Shown here piece after piece: positions 27,509-37,067 of a stretch of DNA of 64,000 nt. Within the stretch, counting starts at the first letter, position 1, and every line of letters begins with the position of its first letter. The DNA lies in the NCBI GenBank assembly GCA_042408965.1, contig JBHOQN010000008.1, positions 1-64,000 on the forward strand. The letters are read 5' to 3'. The notes beneath the pieces were generated by a model. The model made no database searches, had not been told where the DNA came from, and saw nothing but the letters and a program-made list of their open reading frames with translations. This DNA is from Thermogemmatispora sp042408965 (GTDB taxonomy: Bacteria; Chloroflexota; Ktedonobacteria; Ktedonobacterales; Ktedonobacteraceae). The position numbers and the translations under genes are program-made.

Positions 27509-29953
27509 TCATCTGTCAGGCAGAAGAGGCTGCAAGACAGTGCCCTCTGTCCCCCAGCCAGGAGCCGGGCGTAATTCGAGTATTGCACCATGGCTATCGG
27601 CCTCGATCGCCTGACGCTCCCAGTGCTGAGCATGGTAGCGCACGGCCTTCCACAGTTCAACCTGATCCTTGTAGTGAGGATGGAACAGATGCCCACTTTG
27701 TCCGCCGATGAGAACGGAGCGGCTGTTCTCCCAATGGGCAAGATCGGTCACATGACGATGAACCGGGCCGCTGGAAGCAACCAGTGAGTCGAAAAAGCCT
27801 GTGGCCAGGACGGTTTGCGCGTCTCCATCAACAGGACCCAGGTCAGCGTTGCCAGAGCGCCTGAGCAGGGGAATCCGACTATAGACCGGATGGTGAAACG
27901 TCACCGTGTGGACCTTTCCCCACCGCCAGCCAGAGACATCCTTGCCATGCTGCTCAGACCACCAATCGACAGCTCGCTCCAAGGCGGCTCGCATGACCTG
28001 GGCGCGCGTTTGTAACTCAGGATGCCCAGGCACCCGCCACCAGCTGCTCTCAGGATTATCCAGCAAGCTTTCAATAAAGCCAGTATATTGCTGCTCACGC
28101 TTGAGATACATAGCCGTCAGCATGTCACCCAGGAGAGGTTCAACCAGGATCTGTACCAGGGAGCGCAAAGCGACCTCATAGATACCAGCAGCGACTGAGG
28201 TAGCGCGCATCTGAAAATCCCAGCGCGCTAAAAACTCCTGGGCCTCGCGGACCTCTTTTTGCTCAGTCTGTACAGCCAGGAGGAGAGGCACGAATCGCTG
28301 TGCCACTGAAGAGAAAACATCCCCCTGGATCTCCGCGAGGTCATCGCAGGTGAGCCGTTCTCGGGCATTCAGGAGCGCAGCAATACGCCGTTCCCGCGTA
28401 AATGTACACCATTCCGGTGCCAGATAGTAGGGATACTTCTCATCTACCGGCCTGCTATTGGCTGAAATGATGATATCAGAGGCAGGATTGAACTGATGTG
28501 GCAGTTTCTCAAACGGGATGGTGCCGATCCATTCATGCTCATTATCCCAACCAGGAATCGGGGTAGCCGTTGGTCCACAGGCACGAAGAGGCACTGCGCC
28601 AACGCAGTAACTGCCAATGTTGTCATCAACATCGGCGTAGAGCACTGTCTGCATGGGTGAATCCCAGGCACGCAACGCTCGTGTGAAATCGTCCCAGTTC
28701 TGGGCACGATTGAGATCGAGCACAGCGTTGATCAAGGTACTTGGGCGGGAGGCAGGCATCCACTTCAGGGCCATAGGCTGCGAGAATTGCCGTGAACGTT
28801 CGTCCAGATCATTAATGATGGGGCCATGTCGGCTGATCAGGACCTCCACTTTGACAGGCTCGGGCTGTCCCCTGATACGAATATCCTCCTGAATGACCTG
28901 AAAGGGCTCGTAATGGTCACCAACCCGGTACTCATACGGATTGCCGGGATGCACTTGTTCGAGGTAGATATCCTGCACACGAGCACGCGAAGTTGCCATC
29001 CCCCAGGCGATACGCTCATTATGGCCGATGATGACTCCTATTGTTCCCGGCAAGCTCATCCCCACACACTGGTAGCCTGGGCAATGCAGACCTATTTCGT
29101 ACCACGTTCCCGGCATACCAAAACTCAGGTGCGTATCATTGGCGAGGAGCGGTTTGCCACTCGCACTGCGCGACGCACCGACAACCCAGGCATTGGTACC
29201 CAGGCCCTCGGCCATACTGCTCTCCACAACCGTCCCCAAGGCACTGTCCGGATTCGGATCTACGTGGGCGCAAGCCAAGTTGTTTGACAGGGGAGTGCCT
29301 CCGAACAGATAGCCGCCCGAATAATCAGGGATGAGATCGGCGGCACGCTCGGCCCCCACACAATCGATTAACTGTTGACGGAAAAGGATCTTAAACCAGT
29401 CGTTACTAAGATCCCATTGAAGCATCTTACCCCAGACCAGCGTGTCCAGAGGACACCAGGGATCTGGCCGAGCACGCAGGAGAACGTATTCAAAAGGCAG
29501 TCGGTTTTGATGTGTATGAATGAAAGCATTGACACCCCGCGCATAACTCTCTAAGGCTCGCGCAGTCTCCTCGTTGACAGCTCCCAGATCTTGCTGCGCA
29601 CTCCGCCCTATCCCCAGAATACGCTGGATGCGATCAATCTCCAGAGTTCCCTTGCCAAAAATCTCACTCAGACGTCCGTGGCCTATGCGTCGCTGGAAGT
29701 CCATCTGCCAGAGGCGGTCTTGGGCGTGAACATACCCCTGGGCGAAAAAGAGATCCCGCAGATTCTGGGCATAAATATGCGGTACCCCATAGCTATCACG
29801 TATGACCTGAACCGACGCTATCAGCCCTGGCACAGTGAGAACGCCTTTCACCCTGGGCCACGAACGCCGGATGGGACTATGCCTGCCTAGGCAGGCAACC
29901 AGGACCTCCAGAACTCCTAGCGCGCTGTCTCGTATGGAAGATCCTTTCTTCAT
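27509..29953 (-). CDS. penicillin-acylase-family Ntn hydrolase with Thr at the nucleophile position
   Basis: Family members split themselves into alpha and beta chains and hydrolyse amides, often removing acyl chains. The 814-residue protein has the alpha-chain landmarks (GVPHIYA, GYVHAQDRLWQMD) and the beta-chain start segment GTNAWVV, followed by SGKPLLANDTHL. The residue expected to be the N-terminal Ser nucleophile is Thr253. The N-terminus (two Lys, a short hydrophobic stretch, LVAC at 18-21) could be a weak lipoprotein signal, but a Glu interrupts it. ATG 29953 has GAGGAG 5 nt upstream. Its place between NRPS and exporter genes, in a line with an acyl starter, suggests removal of the acyl group from an exported precursor, as PvdQ does in pyoverdine maturation. 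Confidence 0.88.
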   Translation of the reverse strand: MKKGSSIRDSALGVLEVLVACLGRHSPIRRSWPRVKGVLTVPGLIASVQVIRDSYGVPHIYAQNLRDLFFAQGYVHAQDRLWQMDFQRRIGHGRLSEIFGKGTLEIDRIQRILGIGRSAQQDLGAVNEETARALESYARGVNAFIHTHQNRLPFEYVLLRARPDPWCPLDTLVWGKMLQWDLSNDWFKILFRQQLIDCVGAERAADLIPDYSGGYLFGGTPLSNNLACAHVDPNPDSALGTVVESSMAEGLGTNAWVVGASRSASGKPLLANDTHLSFGMPGTWYEIGLHCPGYQCVGMSLPGTIGVIIGHNERIAWGMATSRARVQDIYLEQVHPGNPYEYRVGDHYEPFQVIQEDIRIRGQPEPVKVEVLISRHGPIINDLDERSRQFSQPMALKWMPASRPSTLINAVLDLNRAQNWDDFTRALRAWDSPMQTVLYADVDDNIGSYCVGAVPLRACGPTATPIPGWDNEHEWIGTIPFEKLPHQFNPASDIIISANSRPVDEKYPYYLAPEWCTFTRERRIAALLNARERLTCDDLAEIQGDVFSSVAQRFVPLLLAVQTEQKEVREAQEFLARWDFQMRATSVAAGIYEVALRSLVQILVEPLLGDMLTAMYLKREQQYTGFIESLLDNPESSWWRVPGHPELQTRAQVMRAALERAVDWWSEQHGKDVSGWRWGKVHTVTFHHPVYSRIPLLRRSGNADLGPVDGDAQTVLATGFFDSLVASSGPVHRHVTDLAHWENSRSVLIGGQSGHLFHPHYKDQVELWKAVRYHAQHWERQAIEADSHGAILELRPAPGWGTEGTVLQPLLPDR

Positions 29954-29975
29954 CACTCCTCCTCTGGCCTCGCCC

Positions 29976-32900
29976 TTACTGGTCTTGATTCCCTGACTTC
30001 AGGACTTCATCTATCGCCTGTTCCCGCTCTGCAGCCTCTATCTCCTCAAGCAGCCGGGTCGCAATGAGTTCCGTCTGTTGCACAATAGTAGGTGACTCGA
30101 AAAGTTCCTGCAGAGAAAACTCTACCAGAAAAGCCTCCTGGAGCGCGGTGGCAAGTTGTGCCAGGAGTAAAGAGTGGCCGCCAATCTCAAAGAAGTTGTC
30201 GTAGATGCCAATACGCTCGACGCCGAGAAGCTGTGCCCAGATGAGAGCCAGTTCTTTCTCAATTGAGGTACGAGGCGCGACATACTCCTGACCAGTGGCA
30301 GCGGGGACAGGCAGCGCGGACCGATCCACTTTCCCATTGGCAGTCAGTGGAAATGCCTCAAGAATCACCAACGCCGCTGGAACCATATAGGCGGGCAGAC
30401 GCATCTGTAAGAACTCCTGTAATTCCCTGGCTGCTACAGCGTTCTCACCATCCCTGGGTACCACATATGCCACCACACGCTTGCCTGCATCACCACCAAC
30501 AACGGTGGCAACCGCCTCATGAACCTGTGGATGCTGCATCAACAGGGACTCGATCTCACCGAGTTCCACCCGAAATCCCCGAATTTTTACCTGGCCATCA
30601 ACTCGGCCCAGGAAATGGATCGTGCCATCTGGGGTGTAAAAACCCATATCCCCCGTCCTGTATATGCGCTCGCCAGGTTGTCGGCCGAACGGGTGGGGCA
30701 CAAACTGGGAAGCTGTCAGCCCTGGGCGATTCCAGTAACCCAGTGCGAGACCATCTCCGCCGATAGCTAGTTCGCCAGGTACCCAGACTGGACAGGGAGC
30801 CAGATGTTCGTCCAGGATGTAAAACTGCTGGTTTGCCAGAGGTTTGCCATAGGGAATGCTCTTCCACTCCGGCCGTACCTCCCCAATCGGATAATAGATA
30901 GACCAGATAGATGCCTCGGTAGCCCCTCCCTGGCTGATCAGCTGCAGCGAAGGGAACTTGTTCCAAGCACGTTCGGGCAGCGTGACAGGAATCCAGTCGC
31001 CGCTGAGTATAGCCAGACGCAGCACATGCGGTGCAGCCACCGCTTGCCCACGGAGATAATCGACAAACATGCTGAAGAGAGCAGGTACAGAGTTCCAGAT
31101 CGTAATTGCTTCTTGAGCAACGAGATCGCGCCAGCGCGCCGGTTCGCGAGCGGCCGCCCCCTCCAGTAGTACACATCTGCCACCTGCAGCCAGGATGCCA
31201 AAGACGTCATAGACAGAGAGATCAAAATTCAACTCCGACAGCGCCAGCACCCGGTCCTCCTGGGTAACCTGGAAACGGCGATTCATGTCCATGATCGTGT
31301 TGACTGCCCCACGATGGGGAATCATCACCCCCTTCGGCTCTCCAGTAGAACCTGACGTATAGATGATATAGGCCATATCCTCGGACTGCACAGGCCAGGA
31401 TGGAGGTGTGGCAGCTTCCATAGTGATCTGGAGCCAATCACTGTCGAGGCAAACCGCGGCTACTTCTGGCGGGAGCTTTGCACGCAACTGGCACTGAGTA
31501 AGTACTAGTGGAGCCTGGATATCTCTGGTCAGAAACGCGAGCCGGTCCTGGGGATAGGATGGGTTGAATGGCACATAGGCTCCGCCAGCCTTGAGAATAC
31601 CAAACAGACCGATCACCATCTCCAGTGAGCGCTCAAGGCAAACGCCGATCAATCTGCCAGAGCAATCTATCGACTTTCGGAGGTAGTTAGCAAGCTGATT
31701 GCTTCGCCGCTCAAGCTCGCCATAGGTGAGCTGCTGATCTCCGAAAACGAGGGCTACGCGATCCGGGGTACGCTCAACCTGCTCCTCAAAGAGTTGATGA
31801 AGACACTTGTCCGCTGCGTATTCCTGATCAGTACGATTAAACTCCCAGACAAGCTGCTGCACCTGTGCATCATTCAGTATGCGTAGCTCATCAATGGGAC
31901 AAGAGGGGTGCTCTATAGCATCCTGCATACAGGCCAGGAATTGCGCCATGAGATAGTCCATGTCCTTATGCTCATAGACACTCGGACTGTAGGTCAACTC
32001 CAGTTGCAGGCCATCAACCCCGCGCGTACAGGAGAGGGCAAGCCTGGCAGGCTCAATAGCGGCCCTGCGCTGTGTCAGTGAGAAGCTCACGTCGTTCGCT
32101 CGATAGCGGGTGGAACAATCCGCAAAGTCAAAGGTCACGGGATAGAAAAACTGCGCAGCCAGATCACGTGCGCCTCCCAGCAGGCGAGTGACACTGAAAT
32201 ATTCCTGCCAGTTGCCATGCTCCTCTCTGGTTTCATGGATCTGCTCCATCAACTTATAGAAAGCAATTTTTGGATCACAATAGCAATTTAAAGGCAAAAA
32301 ATTGGTGAACAGGCCGCACGACTGCGCCAGCTCTTCATAATTGCGCCCGTCGTAAGCGGTGCCGACCACCGGGCTGGATTGTCCGGTCTGTCTCCAGAGC
32401 AGGACATGCCAGCACGTCTGCAGAAAGACTTCAAGGGACACCCGGTACTGGCGCGCCAGTTCTTCAGCGTGCCGCACAGTGGCAGCATCTAGCTGCCGCG
32501 TCAGGAATACCAGGGGTGCGGCTTCCGATGAGGACAACTGCTTTTCAAACGGCAGTTTCAGGTTCAGGAGCGCCCCCAGATCTTGCTTGCGCCAGTAGAT
32601 ATCGCCAGCCTCCGCGGCATCAGCTGAGAACAATTCTTGCTGCCAGCTCACAAAATCAACATATTGCAGAGGCACCTCAGTTCCATGAGAACCGGCATAG
32701 GCCTCTGCAAGTTGCTGCGTCAATATGACGAGCGAGCTGCTATCTGCACAGAGAGCAGGCAAACTTAAAAAGAGTATATTATGATTAAAAGAGCAATTAA
32801 CGATCCATACATGCAAAATTGGAGCTTTATCAATATTTTCTGATTTTAGCGACTCTTGATGCCAAAACAGATCAAAGAAGCTCGCTTGCGCCTCGACAGA

Positions 32901-33179
32901 CAGCTCATCGCCAGCAACGTGTTCAATCTGAGGAACCATGTCCTCAACAATGACCTGCAGCGGAAGTGCCATCCCCGGCAGTGTGCGAAAGACCGTGCGG
33001 AGGCTCTCATGCCGGTGGATCAAAGTAGCAAGAGCGGCCTGCAAGCGTTGGTTATCACACTCACCATCAATCTGAATACATCCCTGCACCTTGTTGATCA
33101 GGCCAGAGGCTTGTTGGCACAGCCAGACACGCTCCTGCTGTTGCGATAGGCTGTATCCTTCCAGTGTCGATGTTTCCAA
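29976..33179 (-). CDS. NRPS: degenerate C-A(Cys)-T
   Basis: A 1067-residue module. The first domain (8-430) is clearly of the condensation superfamily, but the HHxxxDG site reads PALCADS at 141-147: both His are lost and only the Asp remains. It also lacks the first Asp of the DxxxxD heterocyclisation motif. The adenylation domain (455-960) has the pocket D-L-Y-N-I-S-Q-I-W-K, close to the Cys code D-L-Y-N-L-S-L-I-W-K. The carrier (EIGGHSL, Ser1003) and a 60-residue acidic tail follow. Translation starts at TTG 33179 behind GGGAGG at 7 nt. The genes just upstream encode an intact stand-alone C domain and a TauD-type oxygenase, probably its working partners. Confidence 0.93.
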   Translation of the reverse strand: METSTLEGYSLSQQQERVWLCQQASGLINKVQGCIQIDGECDNQRLQAALATLIHRHESLRTVFRTLPGMALPLQVIVEDMVPQIEHVAGDELSVEAQASFFDLFWHQESLKSENIDKAPILHVWIVNCSFNHNILFLSLPALCADSSSLVILTQQLAEAYAGSHGTEVPLQYVDFVSWQQELFSADAAEAGDIYWRKQDLGALLNLKLPFEKQLSSSEAAPLVFLTRQLDAATVRHAEELARQYRVSLEVFLQTCWHVLLWRQTGQSSPVVGTAYDGRNYEELAQSCGLFTNFLPLNCYCDPKIAFYKLMEQIHETREEHGNWQEYFSVTRLLGGARDLAAQFFYPVTFDFADCSTRYRANDVSFSLTQRRAAIEPARLALSCTRGVDGLQLELTYSPSVYEHKDMDYLMAQFLACMQDAIEHPSCPIDELRILNDAQVQQLVWEFNRTDQEYAADKCLHQLFEEQVERTPDRVALVFGDQQLTYGELERRSNQLANYLRKSIDCSGRLIGVCLERSLEMVIGLFGILKAGGAYVPFNPSYPQDRLAFLTRDIQAPLVLTQCQLRAKLPPEVAAVCLDSDWLQITMEAATPPSWPVQSEDMAYIIYTSGSTGEPKGVMIPHRGAVNTIMDMNRRFQVTQEDRVLALSELNFDLSVYDVFGILAAGGRCVLLEGAAAREPARWRDLVAQEAITIWNSVPALFSMFVDYLRGQAVAAPHVLRLAILSGDWIPVTLPERAWNKFPSLQLISQGGATEASIWSIYYPIGEVRPEWKSIPYGKPLANQQFYILDEHLAPCPVWVPGELAIGGDGLALGYWNRPGLTASQFVPHPFGRQPGERIYRTGDMGFYTPDGTIHFLGRVDGQVKIRGFRVELGEIESLLMQHPQVHEAVATVVGGDAGKRVVAYVVPRDGENAVAARELQEFLQMRLPAYMVPAALVILEAFPLTANGKVDRSALPVPAATGQEYVAPRTSIEKELALIWAQLLGVERIGIYDNFFEIGGHSLLLAQLATALQEAFLVEFSLQELFESPTIVQQTELIATRLLEEIEAAEREQAIDEVLKSGNQDQ

Positions 33180-33222
33180 GGCTTATCCTCCCTCATGCTG
33201 CTCCATATGTCTGTTAGATATA

Positions 33223-34278
33223 CTAAAGACGCTCTACATCAGACCAGCCTGACAATTCTGTCATGCCTACAAGAACTTTTCTATTGCCCACATAGGGAGA
33301 GCGCCCATGCGCCGTGAGCATATTGTCAAGCACCATCATATTCCCCTCCTGCCAGGGATACTCGACTGTCTCCTGCTGATACGCCGCGCGAATAGCCTCC
33401 ATGACTCCATACTCAATGCGCGTACCATCTCCATAGTAGGTATTCACAGGAATATTCTCTTCTCCAAGCTGCTTCACCAATTCTTGCATCGCTGGCAGCG
33501 TATTCGTCGTTATATGATAGTGCGCCGCATGGTTAAACCAGAGCACATCACCAGTCAGCGGATGCCTGACGATCGCAGGTCGGCGATGGCGCGTCGTCAG
33601 GCGATCACCATCCTTCCACTCAAACTCGATTTCATGCGCATGGCAAAAGGCCTCGACGGCTGCCCTATCTGTAGTGCCAAAGACCTCCTGCCAGGGTAAC
33701 AGACCCATCTGAGGACCAAAGTTCCTGACGTGCAACACACCTTTCTCCAGGAAAGGCGCGAGCAGGCGCTGATCGAGCCTACGATAGACCTCACGGCAAT
33801 CAGCGATTGTTGTGGCACCTCCGCGCTGAGGAGCAGCCTGACAAAAGAAGAAAATCTTCATTGGCCAGGTGTATTGCCACCACGTCTCGTTATGAAAGAA
33901 AATAGGATGGTCAGAAGGATATTGGGTCGAAATGTACACGTTCTCGCGTGGCCCGCGTAGATTTGCACGTGCGCTATCTTCCAGTAACGCACCCGACACA
34001 GCGAGCATAAAGCGCTCAAAATCCTCCACAGTCAGTGCAAAGTTGCGAAAGATGATGCCCCCATGCTTGAGGAGAGTCGCCTGTATAAAGTCACGGCTGC
34101 TCGCAGCCCATTCCACGAGCTCAACCCCACGGACAGTGGGTTCGACAATCAAAGGTAGAGCTTTGCCCTCTATAAGTTGCTCAGTTTTAATCAGGTCTTT
34201 TGAAGACAACTTGATGGCCTGACGACGAGCCGAGGACATACTCTTCATAGTCGGACGAGCAGGTTTCTCTGTAGCCAT
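33223..34278 (-). CDS. TauD/TfdA-type Fe(II)/2-oxoglutarate oxygenase
   Basis: This 351-residue oxygenase carries the iron triad His129-x-Glu131 (HNE) and His324 (TAHGRSPY), with Arg333 (GNRKVL) as the likely 2-oxoglutarate ligand. SyrP-type members of this group hydroxylate the beta carbon of amino acids while these are bound to an NRPS carrier. Here the gene lies 43 bp upstream of the Cys module with the degenerate C domain and 23 bp after the stand-alone C gene, so the Cys-loaded carrier or its neighbour is the natural substrate. A GGAGGAG ribosome site precedes the ATG. The site hydroxylated is inference. Confidence 0.9.
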   Translation of the reverse strand: MATEKPARPTMKSMSSARRQAIKLSSKDLIKTEQLIEGKALPLIVEPTVRGVELVEWAASSRDFIQATLLKHGGIIFRNFALTVEDFERFMLAVSGALLEDSARANLRGPRENVYISTQYPSDHPIFFHNETWWQYTWPMKIFFFCQAAPQRGGATTIADCREVYRRLDQRLLAPFLEKGVLHVRNFGPQMGLLPWQEVFGTTDRAAVEAFCHAHEIEFEWKDGDRLTTRHRRPAIVRHPLTGDVLWFNHAAHYHITTNTLPAMQELVKQLGEENIPVNTYYGDGTRIEYGVMEAIRAAYQQETVEYPWQEGNMMVLDNMLTAHGRSPYVGNRKVLVGMTELSGWSDVERL

Positions 34279-34301
34279 AAGGCTCCTCCTTAATACCTCT
34301 C

Positions 34302-35834
34302 CTACGGTCTGCTCCTCAAGCGCTGTAAACTGGCGCGATTCTGCTCGCGTCGCTCTGCTAAACGCCGCGAGCGCTGTCGGGCCAGCCGATCGAGCAGGAA
34401 CGTTTTCAATTCATCCAGCCGTCTCTCAGGACTCTCCACTACCTGCCAGAGCAGCGCCACAAAATTCTCTGACAGATCCTCCATAGTCTCCCTCGTGAAG
34501 ATATCCGCGTTGTACTCCCACACCCCGGACAGCGAGTGCTGGAGCTCAGTGACGTCCAGAACGAGATCAAACTTTGCAGCCTCGATCTCCACCTCGAGTC
34601 TGCTCATGACCAGATCTGACAGCTCCATGAGCCATCGCGGTCCACTCTGCAACACAAATACGACCTGAAAGAGGGGTTGATGTCGTAAATCGCGCTTGAT
34701 ATGCAGATCTTCGATCAGCTTTTCAAATGGCACATCCTGGTGGGCGTAGGCCGCCAAGCAAGTTTGGCGCACGCTCTTCAGGAACTCTACAAAAGATGGT
34801 TGACCGGTAAAGGTGATGCGCAACGGCAGCGTGTTCACAAAGAGTCCGATCAGTCCCTCCAGCTCAGGCCGGCCCCGGTTGGCAACGGGCGAACCCACCA
34901 CAATGTCTGTTTGCTCAGTATAACAATGCAGCAGGAACGAGTAGACCGCCAGCAGCATCATGAACAGGGTTGCATTACAGGCTCTTCCCACGGATCGAAG
35001 TGCCTGAGTCATCGAAGCCGACAGTGTAAAAGGAACGTGCCCGCCACGAAAGGTCTGTAGTCGAGGATAGGGCCTGTCCAATGGTAGCGCGAGGGTCTCA
35101 GGAACATCCGCAAGCTGCTGTCTCCAATAGGTAAGCTGTTCCTGAAGCACCCCTGTCTGCAACCAGGTCTCCTGCCATTCCGCAAAATCTGCGTACTGAA
35201 TGGGGAGGGGCGGCAAGACCCCTTCTTCCTGTCCATGTGCCTGATACAGACGGGTTAGTTCTCTGAAGAACACCTGGACTGACCAGCCATCCGCGATGAT
35301 ATGATGCATGGTCACGATCAGTACATGTCGCTCTGCGTGGCAGCGCACCAGGACTACTCGCAGCAGCGGTCCCTGGACAAGATCAAATGGCTGCGCTCCC
35401 TCTTCAGCCGCCAGCTTGATAGCCAGTTCAGCTGGAAACGAACGCTGTCCGGGGGTGATATCGATGATCGGTAGAGCAAGCGGAGCAGGTGGGGTAAGCA
35501 CCTGAACAGGGTGTCCATCTATCGTTCGAAATACCGTACGAAGTACTTCATGCCGACTTACAATGATATTTAAGCACCGTTCCAGCAGAGGAATGTCCAG
35601 TTTACCATCTAGCTGTAAGACTGAGCGCACGTTATATGCTGGATTTGCCGGGACTAAGCGATCCAGAAACCACAAACGCCGCTGGGCGAAGGAGGTCGCG
35701 GCATGTGTTCGAGACAGCCTCTTCGGCACGATGTCTGTAACCTTTCCAGCCAGTCCATGCTGCTTGAGTCGCTCTTGAAAGAGCGCTCGCTGTTCGGGAG
35801 TGAGGGCTGCGATACGCTGAGAGAGATCTTTCAT
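34302..35834 (-). CDS. stand-alone NRPS condensation domain
   Basis: A 510-residue protein made of a single complete condensation domain (about 40-470) with an intact HHIIADG site (His177, His178, Asp182). It has no adenylation or carrier domain. It opens with a helix of the kind found at NRPS N-termini (ALTPEQRALFQERLKQ) and ends with a very basic 45-residue tail. It overlaps the monooxygenase stop by the sequence ATGA, so translation is coupled. Its likely job is to supply condensation for a module that lacks an active C: either the degenerate-C Cys module two genes downstream or the A-T-C protein at 59975-63241. Confidence 0.92.
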   Translation of the reverse strand: MKDLSQRIAALTPEQRALFQERLKQHGLAGKVTDIVPKRLSRTHAATSFAQRRLWFLDRLVPANPAYNVRSVLQLDGKLDIPLLERCLNIIVSRHEVLRTVFRTIDGHPVQVLTPPAPLALPIIDITPGQRSFPAELAIKLAAEEGAQPFDLVQGPLLRVVLVRCHAERHVLIVTMHHIIADGWSVQVFFRELTRLYQAHGQEEGVLPPLPIQYADFAEWQETWLQTGVLQEQLTYWRQQLADVPETLALPLDRPYPRLQTFRGGHVPFTLSASMTQALRSVGRACNATLFMMLLAVYSFLLHCYTEQTDIVVGSPVANRGRPELEGLIGLFVNTLPLRITFTGQPSFVEFLKSVRQTCLAAYAHQDVPFEKLIEDLHIKRDLRHQPLFQVVFVLQSGPRWLMELSDLVMSRLEVEIEAAKFDLVLDVTELQHSLSGVWEYNADIFTRETMEDLSENFVALLWQVVESPERRLDELKTFLLDRLARQRSRRLAERREQNRASLQRLRSRP

Positions 35835-37066
35835 GCGTGCTCGGTCTCCTTCTGATTACTGATGAGGTCCTTCAAACGCGAGAGATAGAGCAAGCTGGAG
35901 CTGACCTCCTGAGCGTTCACCCCGAAGTCGAGCAAGCAAGCGATTTCGTCCACTCCTATGGCCTGCAGGCGTTTCACCATGACCTGGCAAGACTCAGGAG
36001 TGCCAAAGAGGCCACTCGTCGTAAAGTAGCGCTCGAAAGCATAGGCCGCCAGAGTTTTTTTATCCGCCTCCTTCAATCGATTTATATCAATATTGAGCTG
36101 CAACTGCGTGATCAGATTCTCGTAGAGACCAAGGTAGGTATGGAGATACGTCATTAAGGGTGCCCGCACCGTCTCACGGACAGACTCCATGCTTTCGCCA
36201 ACAAAGGTGTGCAACATCAGCGTCACCCGGCGCGAAGCTGGATCATAACCATGCTGCTGCAGAGCGGCGCGATAGAGCGCGATACTGCGTGCCGCCTCGT
36301 CAACACTCTGACGGAGCAACGCGGTCAGCAAATTTGCGCCGATCGCGCCCGCACGCTGGCAGGTTTCGGAACTTCCCACACTGCTTACCCAGACAGGAAG
36401 CTCCGGCTGGAGTGGGCGCGGAAGAATACGAACCTCTACAGCCTGCCGGCCTCCAGCTCGAAAACTGACTCCTTCGCCGCGCCACAGCTTGCGCACTACC
36501 TCGATGTTCTCAAAGAGAATCTCTTTGCGTCTGGCATACGCTTCCGGGGCAAATACAAAATCACCTGGCGACCATCCACTGGCGAACGAGACACCCACCC
36601 GGCCATTCGACAGGTTATCGATCACTGACCACTCTTCGGCCACCCGCACAGGATGCTCCAGAGGTAGCACAACACTTCCAGCGCGGATATGGACACGCGA
36701 GGTAATGGTTGCCAGGGAGGCAGCCAGCACAGATGGGCTTGGATAGAGGCCACCAAACTGATAGAAGTGCCGCTCAGGAATCCAGACAGCGTCAAAGTCA
36801 TGCTCGTCAGCAAATCTGGCGCACTCGAGGACCGGGCGATATTTGTCCCTCTCCAGGCTGGAGCCATCAGCGGAGAAAAAGATCAGACTGAATCGCATAG
36901 CAGACCGTCCACGCGTGACGCTCACCTCCGCTTGCGAGGAGGAATCCTCCCACTGCGTGGCTTCCCTGCTGGCGGCCTCCTCCATTCGCCCAATTTCCGC
37001 CTGCTTCAAACGTAGTTGTGATAACCTACGCCGATCATGGGAGAGAGACTCATCTCGACCGTTCAT
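35831..37066 (-). CDS. luciferase-like flavin-dependent monooxygenase of the natural-product type
   Basis: A 411-residue LLM-class protein. After a 56-residue extension comes MRFSLIFFS and the typical segments HDFDAVWIPERHF, RAGSVVLPLEHPVRVAEEWSVIDNLSNGRVGVSFASGW and LPVWVSSVGS, which match the MupA-like group found in or beside PKS/NRPS lines. It would use reduced FMN and oxygen to oxidise a carrier-bound intermediate. The extension contains LSHDRRRLSQLRLKQ, similar to the N-terminal helices of the NRPS proteins here. ATG 37066 follows the PKS stop by one base and has GGAGG at 9 nt, so it is preferred to the start at 37102. The reaction (hydroxylation or Baeyer-Villiger type) cannot be told. 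Confidence 0.88.
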   Translation of the reverse strand: MNGRDESLSHDRRRLSQLRLKQAEIGRMEEAASREATQWEDSSSQAEVSVTRGRSAMRFSLIFFSADGSSLERDKYRPVLECARFADEHDFDAVWIPERHFYQFGGLYPSPSVLAASLATITSRVHIRAGSVVLPLEHPVRVAEEWSVIDNLSNGRVGVSFASGWSPGDFVFAPEAYARRKEILFENIEVVRKLWRGEGVSFRAGGRQAVEVRILPRPLQPELPVWVSSVGSSETCQRAGAIGANLLTALLRQSVDEAARSIALYRAALQQHGYDPASRRVTLMLHTFVGESMESVRETVRAPLMTYLHTYLGLYENLITQLQLNIDINRLKEADKKTLAAYAFERYFTTSGLFGTPESCQVMVKRLQAIGVDEIACLLDFGVNAQEVSSSLLYLSRLKDLISNQKETEHA

Positions 37067-37067
37067 G

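Noticed and set aside
29976..33179. Calling the first domain of the Cys module a heterocyclisation (Cy) domain
   Set aside because: The DxxxxD motif is not complete (the first Asp is Pro), so thiazoline formation cannot be claimed from sequence.
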